Program-made: the position numbers and the translations under genes | In this document: one piece after another, positions 59,608 through 64,000 of the stretch | How positions within the stretch are numbered: position 1 is the first letter of the stretch | How the letters are laid out: every line of letters begins with the position of its first letter | The notes under the pieces: generated by a model | What the model saw: only the letters and a program-made list of their open reading frames with translations | Databases searched by the model: none | Told to the model about the DNA's origin: nothing | Assembly (NCBI RefSeq): GCF_041514305.1 | Contig: NZ_JBGMWH010000019.1 | Coordinates: 1 to 64,000, forward strand | Origin: Salinarimonas chemoclinalis | GTDB lineage: Bacteria; Pseudomonadota; Alphaproteobacteria; Rhizobiales; Beijerinckiaceae | Direction of reading: 5' to 3' | Length of the DNA: 64,000 bases

Positions 59608-60582
59608 CTACCAACGGATGAGGGCGCTGCCCCAGGTGAAGCCGCCGCCGATCGCCTCCAGCATGACGAGGTCGCCCCGCTTCAGGCGCCCGTCCCTGGA
59701 CGCCACGTCGAGCGCGAGCGGGATCGAGGCCGCCGAGGTGTTGCCGTGGCGATCGACCGTGATCACGACCTTCTCGCGGGCGATGCCGAGCTTGTCGGCC
59801 GAGGCGTCGATGATGCGCTTGTTGGCCTGGTGGGGCACGAACCAGTCGAGCTCCTCGGCGCTCGTGCCGGTCGCTTCGAAGGCGGCCTCGACCACGTCGG
59901 TCACCATGCCGACCGCGAAGCGGAAGACCTCCCGGCCCTCCATGCGCAGGTGCCCGGTCGTCCCCGTCGAGCCCGGGCCGCCGTCGACGTAGAGCTTGTC
60001 GCGGTAGCGCCCGTCCGAGCGCAGCTGCGTCGTCAGCACGCCACGATCCGCGCTCGTGCCGGTCCCCTCCTGCGCCTCCAGCACGATCGCGCCCGCGCCG
60101 TCGCCGAACAGCACGCAGGTGGTGCGGTCCGTCCAGTCGAGCAGGCGCGAGAAGGTCTCGGCCCCGATCACCAGCGCCCGGCGCGCCGAGCCCGAGGCGA
60201 GGAACTTGTCGGCGACCGCGACGGCGTAGACGAAGCCGGTGCATACCGCCTGCACGTCGAACGCCGCGCCGTGATGCATGCCGAGACCGGCCTGGATCAT
60301 CGTCGCCGTCGAGGGAAAGGTGTGGTCGGGCGTCGAGGTGGCGCAGACGATGAGGTCGATGTCGTCCGCGGTCATGCCGGCGTCCGACAGCGCCGCCTTC
60401 GCCGCGGCGAGGCCGAGCGTCGAGGTGGTCTCGCCCTCGGCGGCGATGTGGCGGTTGCGGATGCCGGTGCGCTGGACGATCCACTCGTCCGAGGTCGCGA
60501 CGATGCCCTCGAGATCCGCGTTCGGGACCACCTTCGGCGGCAGGTAGGAGCCGCAGCCCCTGACGACGGAACGCACCTTCAT
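59608..60582 (-). CDS. fabH: Beta-ketoacyl-ACP synthase III
   Basis: This 324-residue condensing enzyme starts fatty-acid synthesis from acetyl-CoA and malonyl-ACP. The catalytic triad is in order: Cys in FDVQAVCTGFVYA (about residue 113), His in WFVPHQANKRI (about 252) and Asn in RHGNTSAASIP (about 282). An adjoining upstream GTG codon is an alternative start, with the GAGGAAGAG site serving either. The 13-bp gap to plsX marks co-transcription. Confidence 0.95.
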   Translation of the reverse strand: MKVRSVVRGCGSYLPPKVVPNADLEGIVATSDEWIVQRTGIRNRHIAAEGETTSTLGLAAAKAALSDAGMTADDIDLIVCATSTPDHTFPSTATMIQAGLGMHHGAAFDVQAVCTGFVYAVAVADKFLASGSARRALVIGAETFSRLLDWTDRTTCVLFGDGAGAIVLEAQEGTGTSADRGVLTTQLRSDGRYRDKLYVDGGPGSTGTTGHLRMEGREVFRFAVGMVTDVVEAAFEATGTSAEELDWFVPHQANKRIIDASADKLGIAREKVVITVDRHGNTSAASIPLALDVASRDGRLKRGDLVMLEAIGGGFTWGSALIRW

Positions 60583-60595
60583 CACGGTCTCTTCC

Positions 60596-61630
60596 TCACG
60601 CCGGCGGGACGGCCGGCGTCTCCTCGAGCATGTCCCTGATGGTTCGCATCAGGTCGAAATGCGCCATGTCGTAGGCGATGTCGATCGCCGCCGCGACGCC
60701 CTTGGCGTCCGCCCCGCCGTGGCTCTTGATGACGACGCCCTCGAGCCCGAGGAAGACGCCGCCGTTGGAGCGGCTCGGGTCCATCTTGGCCTTCAGCGCG
60801 TCGAAGGCGCTCTTGGCGAACAGGTAGCCGATCTTGGCCATCAGCGAGCGGCTCATGGCGCCGCGCAGGTACTCGCCGAGTTGCTTGGCCGTGCCCTCGG
60901 CGGTCTTGAGGGCGATGTTGCCGGTGAAGCCCTCGGTGACGACGACGTCGACCGTGCCCTTGCCGATGTCGTCGCCCTCGACGAAGCCGTGATAGGCGAG
61001 GTGCGGGAAATTCCCCTCGCGCAGCATGCGCGAGGCCTCCTTCACCGCCTCGATCCCCTTGATCTCCTCGCGCCCGACGTTGAGCAGGCCGACGAGCGGG
61101 CGCTCGAGGTCGAAGACGATGCGTGCCATCGCGGCGCCGAGCACGGCGAGGTTCACGTAGTGGCTGGCGTCCGCGCCGATCGAGGCGCCGACGTCGAGCA
61201 CGATCGATTCGCCCCTCACGGTGGGCCAGATCGCCGCGATGGCCGGGCGGTCCACCTGCGGCATGGTCTTGAGGCAGAACATCGCCATCGCCATCAGCGC
61301 GCCGGTGTTGCCGGCCGAGACGCAGACCTGCGCGTCGCCGTCGCGCACCGCCTGGAGGGCGAGCCACATCGAGGACTTGTAGCGGCCGACCCGCAACGCC
61401 TGGCTCGGCTTGGCGTCCATCGTCACCGAGACGGCCGCGTGGCGCAGCTCGGTGGCCTCCTTCAGCTTCGGGTGCGCGGCGAGAATCGGCGCGACGACGG
61501 CCTCGTCCCCGTACATGACGAAGCGCATGCCCGGATGGCGCTCCAGCGCGAGCGCGGCGCCCGGCACCACCACGGACGGGCCGTGGTCGCCGCCCATGGC
61601 GTCGAGCGAGATCCGGATGGTCTTCGTCAT
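60596..61630 (-). CDS. plsX: Phosphate acyltransferase PlsX
   Basis: The 344-residue enzyme makes acyl-phosphate from acyl-ACP for phospholipid synthesis. The N-terminal DAMGGDHGP and the blocks VSAGNTGALMAMA, LDVGASIGAD, LLNVGREEIKG and TEGFTGNIALK are complete. It leads the plsX-fabH-ihfA-merR group. The rpmF and YceD-type (DUF177) genes that precede plsX in many bacteria are absent; instead a toxin-antitoxin pair lies upstream. Confidence 0.96.
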   Translation of the reverse strand: MTKTIRISLDAMGGDHGPSVVVPGAALALERHPGMRFVMYGDEAVVAPILAAHPKLKEATELRHAAVSVTMDAKPSQALRVGRYKSSMWLALQAVRDGDAQVCVSAGNTGALMAMAMFCLKTMPQVDRPAIAAIWPTVRGESIVLDVGASIGADASHYVNLAVLGAAMARIVFDLERPLVGLLNVGREEIKGIEAVKEASRMLREGNFPHLAYHGFVEGDDIGKGTVDVVVTEGFTGNIALKTAEGTAKQLGEYLRGAMSRSLMAKIGYLFAKSAFDALKAKMDPSRSNGGVFLGLEGVVIKSHGGADAKGVAAAIDIAYDMAHFDLMRTIRDMLEETPAVPPA

Positions 61631-61777
61631 CGTCAGCGCGCGCGTGCCTTCGCGAGGGTGGATCGGGGCCGATGGAGCGTGGGCGAAAGAGCCCGGAACA
61701 TAGCGACCCGTTCCGGCACCGCAACCGAAATCTCCCGCCGCGCTCGGAAGGGCGCGCCGGGAAGATGCGCGCTGGGA

Positions 61778-62101
61778 TCAGTGCCGGCGCCGATCCCGGA
61801 CGCGCGATTCCCAATCGAAGCCGCCGTAGGACACGATGTGAACGAAGACCTCGCGCTTCGCGTCGTCGACGCTGAAGGCGATCGAGCCGCGCGGGCTCGC
61901 CCCGATCACGCGCAGGCCCGAGAAGAGCTCGGTCCTGAGCGTGCCTCGGTGCGGCGTGTCGGCGAGCGCCAATGCCGCTTGGCGCAGCTCGCGGAGAATC
62001 TGCTTCGTGGTCGCCGCCCCGGCGTGCGGCCGCATGCTCCGCTCGATGGCGCGGAAGTCGTCATGGACCCGCGGATGGAGCCGGACCCGGTACCGCTTCA
62101 C
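61778..62101 (-). CDS. RelE/ParE family toxin
   Basis: The 107-residue toxin has the ParE/RelE pattern: KRYRVRLHPRVHDDFRAIER at the start, LRVIGASPRGSIAFSVDD in the middle, then HIVSYGGFDWESRVR. It overlaps the antitoxin gene by four bases (ATGA), the normal arrangement of a type II module. Whether it inhibits gyrase (ParE) or cleaves mRNA (RelE) cannot be settled from the sequence. Confidence 0.85.
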   Translation of the reverse strand: MKRYRVRLHPRVHDDFRAIERSMRPHAGAATTKQILRELRQAALALADTPHRGTLRTELFSGLRVIGASPRGSIAFSVDDAKREVFVHIVSYGGFDWESRVRDRRRH

Positions 62102-62364
62102 TCGTCGTCCAGCCCGAGCTCCGCGGAGATCGCGGCGAACGCCTCCTCCGCGTCCACGTACTCCTCGAGAGGCGTCGCCATCCGCTCGCGGAGGACGTCT
62201 TCCATTGCGCGGAGCATGAGCCTGCGCTCCTCCTCCGCCCGCATCATGTCCTCGATCGCGGCCGCCACGCCGGCGCTCGCCGTCGCGAAGACGCCGTTCT
62301 CGACCTGCTCCATGAGAAACCGGTGATGGCGTTCGGTGAAGCTCAACGTCGTCTTGATCGTCAT
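62098..62364 (-). CDS. ParD-like ribbon-helix-helix antitoxin
   Basis: The 88-residue antitoxin has an N-terminal ribbon-helix-helix (MTIKTTLSFTERHHRFLMEQ, GVFATASAGVAAAIEDMM) and an acidic toxin-binding tail (DAEEAFAAISAELGLDDE). The ATG has a GGAG site; a 27-codon upstream extension would run through the promoter. It should bind the adjacent palindrome and repress the module. Confidence 0.85.
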   Translation of the reverse strand: MTIKTTLSFTERHHRFLMEQVENGVFATASAGVAAAIEDMMRAEEERRLMLRAMEDVLRERMATPLEEYVDAEEAFAAISAELGLDDE

Positions 62365-62377
62365 GTCGCGCTCCAGT

Positions 62378-62417
62378 AGTATGACTAAATCATACTCCAT
62401 CCCGCTGCCGGCGGCAA
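62378..62417 (-). promoter_or_regulatory. Toxin-antitoxin promoter with operator
   Basis: On the minus strand, TTGCCG (62417-62412) and TATGAT (62394-62389) are 17 bp apart, a good sigma-70 promoter. The -10 lies within the perfect inverted repeat AGTATGA-CTAAA-TCATACT (62378-62396), so an antitoxin bound there would block RNA polymerase. It ends 13 bp before the antitoxin ATG. Confidence 0.75.
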
Positions 62418-62431
62418 GACGATGAGCCCGT

Positions 62432-63595
62432 TCAGGGCGCCGCATCGCCCTCCGCGACCGGCTCCGCCCCCTCGTCCATCGCCCCCTTGGCCCAGCCCTC
62501 CTTCGTCTCGGCGACGAAGTCCTCCAGCCGCCTCTCGCGGATGGCCTTGCGCAGGCCGGCCATCAGGTCCTGGTAGTAGGCGAGGTTGTTCCAGGTCAGC
62601 AGCATCATGCCGAGGATCTCGCTCGACCGAACGAGGTGGTGCAGGTAGGCGCGGGAGTAGGCGGTGGCCGCCTCGCATTTGGAGCCGGCGTCGAGCGGGC
62701 GGGTGTCCTCTGCGTATTTCGCGTTCTTGAGGTTGAGCCGGCCGGAGCGGGTGAAGGCCATGCCGTGGCGGCCGGCGCGGGTCGGCATCACGCAGTCGAA
62801 CATGTCGACGCCGCGGCGCACGGACTCGACGATGTCGTCGGGCGTGCCGACGCCCATGAGGTAGCGCGGCTTGGCGGGCGGCAGGTGCGGCTCCACCGTC
62901 TCGACCATCGAGAGCATGACGTCCTGCGGCTCGCCGACGGCGAGCCCGCCGATGGCGTAGCCCTTGAGGTCGAGCCCGACGAGCTCGCGCGCGCTCTCGA
63001 CGCGCAGCCGCGCGCTCGCTCCGCCCTGCACGATGCCGAACATGGCCTTGCCCGGCTGCTCGCCGAAGGCGATCCGGCAGCGCTCGGCCCAGCGCAAGCT
63101 GAGGCGCATGGCCTTCTCGACGGCCTCGTCCGTGTTGGGCAGCTTCACGCACTCGTCGAGCTGCATCTGGATGTCGGAGCCGAGCAGGCCCTGGATCTCG
63201 ATCGAGCGCTCGGGGGTGAGCCGGTGCATCGAGCCGTCGATGTGGGACTGGAAGGTGACGCCGTCCTCGTCGAGCTTGCGCAGTCCCGCGAGCGACATGA
63301 CCTGGAAGCCGCCGGAATCGGTGAGGATCGGCCAGGGCCAGTTCATGAAGGCGTGCAACCCGCCGAGCCGGGCGATGCGCTCCGCGCCCGGGCGCAGCAT
63401 CAGGTGGTAGACGTTGCCGAGCACGACGTCGGCGCCCAGCGCCTTGACCTGGTCGGGGTACATCGCCTTGACCGTAGCGGCGGTGCCCACGGGCATGAAG
63501 GCCGGCGTGCGGATGACGCCGCGGGGCATGCGCACCTCGCCGGCGCGGGCAGCGCCGTCCTGGGCGGAGACGGTGAACAGGAATTCGTCGCTCAT
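62432..63595 (-). CDS. tgt: tRNA-guanine(34) transglycosylase
   Basis: The 387-residue enzyme inserts preQ1 into tRNAs for Asp, Asn, His and Tyr. Catalytic blocks ILTDSGGFQVMSL, FGIVQGGASARLR, YAIGGLAVGEPQDV and DMFDCVMPTRAGRHGMA are intact. The C-terminal zinc site is changed: where typical enzymes have three Cys, this one reads PLDAGSKCEAATAYSRAYLHH with one Cys; the downstream His is kept. The start MSDEFLF overlaps the stop of the next gene (ATGA); a 35-codon upstream extension is Arg-rich and unlikely. Confidence 0.93.
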   Translation of the reverse strand: MSDEFLFTVSAQDGAARAGEVRMPRGVIRTPAFMPVGTAATVKAMYPDQVKALGADVVLGNVYHLMLRPGAERIARLGGLHAFMNWPWPILTDSGGFQVMSLAGLRKLDEDGVTFQSHIDGSMHRLTPERSIEIQGLLGSDIQMQLDECVKLPNTDEAVEKAMRLSLRWAERCRIAFGEQPGKAMFGIVQGGASARLRVESARELVGLDLKGYAIGGLAVGEPQDVMLSMVETVEPHLPPAKPRYLMGVGTPDDIVESVRRGVDMFDCVMPTRAGRHGMAFTRSGRLNLKNAKYAEDTRPLDAGSKCEAATAYSRAYLHHLVRSSEILGMMLLTWNNLAYYQDLMAGLRKAIRERRLEDFVAETKEGWAKGAMDEGAEPVAEGDAAP

Positions 63596-64000
63596 GCGCT
63601 TCCTTTCGCCACCCGCATCAGATGAGCGGGCAAACGCGTCATCACGAAGATCGTCGCGGACGCGGCCTCGCGCGCGTCGAGCGCGAGGCGCTCCTCCCAA
63701 GTGATCGGCGTGCCGTCCTCGTTCAACGCCTCGGGACGCGGCTGCGCCTCGACGCCCAGCGCCCGTGCCGCCGTGACCAGGGCGCGCAGCTTCGGGCGCA
63801 GGAAGCTCACCGGCGTATCGAGGTCGCGCAGCCGCTCGACCTTCTCGTCCAGCGAGCCGCGCCAGCGCTGGCCGAGCACGCGGTACATCCAGCTCAGGTG
63901 CCGGTCGAGCACGCAGGCCGAGAGGGCGATGCAGCTCATGTGCCGGCCCGAGACGTAGGCCGAGACGAGCTCGCGATAGGCGACGCGGTCGACGCGGCCC
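63592..64000 (-). CDS. Unknown protein, truncated by the window edge
   Basis: The visible C-terminal 135 residues continue beyond the window: the frame is open through 64000 (VAYRELVSAYVSGRHMSC). An internal ATG at 63939 is therefore probably not the start. It contains LSWMYRVLGQRWRGSLDEKV and LREP-free helical sequence, with no recognised domain. The stop overlaps the tgt start by four bases, so it is translated with tgt. Queuosine-related function is suggested only by position. Confidence 0.6.
   Translation of the reverse strand, partial: GRVDRVAYRELVSAYVSGRHMSCIALSACVLDRHLSWMYRVLGQRWRGSLDEKVERLRDLDTPVSFLRPKLRALVTAARALGVEAQPRPEALNEDGTPITWEERLALDAREAASATIFVMTRLPAHLMRVAKGSA

Overview
This window looks like chromosome from a high-GC alphaproteobacterium, most probably a member of the Hyphomicrobiales (Rhizobiales). 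The evidence is third-position GC bias throughout, a HemB of the magnesium-type alphaproteobacterial form, an adjacent MarR regulator (LdtR/PetP type) and DUF6163 protein, the gene order plsX-fabH-ihfA-merR, and a TamA/TamB pair. Genus cannot be read from the sequence; a Salinarimonas or Methylobacterium relative is a guess. No prophage, insertion sequence, CRISPR array or rRNA gene was seen.

Layout. 1-122 holds hairpins downstream of an unseen gene. tRNA-Trp (123-199) is followed by a divergent Lrp regulator/amino-acid permease pair that separates it from secE. 2313-14691 is the secE-nusG-rplK-rplA-rplJ-rplL-rpoB-rpoC block, with a 608-bp rplJ leader, a strong hairpin between rplL and rpoB, and a textbook terminator after rpoC. 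14847-21385 carries a DUF4332 protein, a minus-strand operon (rhodanese, then three coiled-coil proteins, the last with a Gly/Arg/Ser-rich repeat tail), a DUF599 membrane protein, a DUF3253 protein and a GntR regulator. 21488-25712 has a Tat-exported 5'-nucleotidase behind a possible Pho box, and a convergent autotransporter subtilase. 25825-30780 has the MarR regulator, DUF6163, 3-hydroxyisobutyryl-CoA hydrolase, an EamA permease, hemB and a small lipoprotein.

30944-35291 is the most unusual region: five overlapping genes (inositol-phosphate synthase, histidine phosphatase, methyltransferase, a glycoside-hydrolase-like protein whose barrel looks circularly permuted, and a PIG-L deacetylase). 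Together they suggest an undescribed inositol-linked metabolite pathway. A good Pho box then precedes phnD-phnC-phnE-phnE (35539-39186), a phosphonate-type ABC importer.

39311-42919 is a signalling cluster (ECF sigma, membrane anti-sigma, an exported protein, a small Cys-rich protein, a CHASE3-like histidine kinase). tamA-tamB (43207-49787) supplies the outer-membrane translocation machinery that the autotransporter may use. 50028-58056 holds a molybdopterin oxidoreductase, a PCMT-like methyltransferase, and an acylase / GH3-type amido synthetase / dienelactone-hydrolase-like group. 57989-61630 (minus strand) holds yciB, merR, ihfA, fabH and plsX. A ParE/ParD-type toxin-antitoxin module with a perfect operator, tgt (with altered zinc ligands) and a truncated gene at the edge finish the window.
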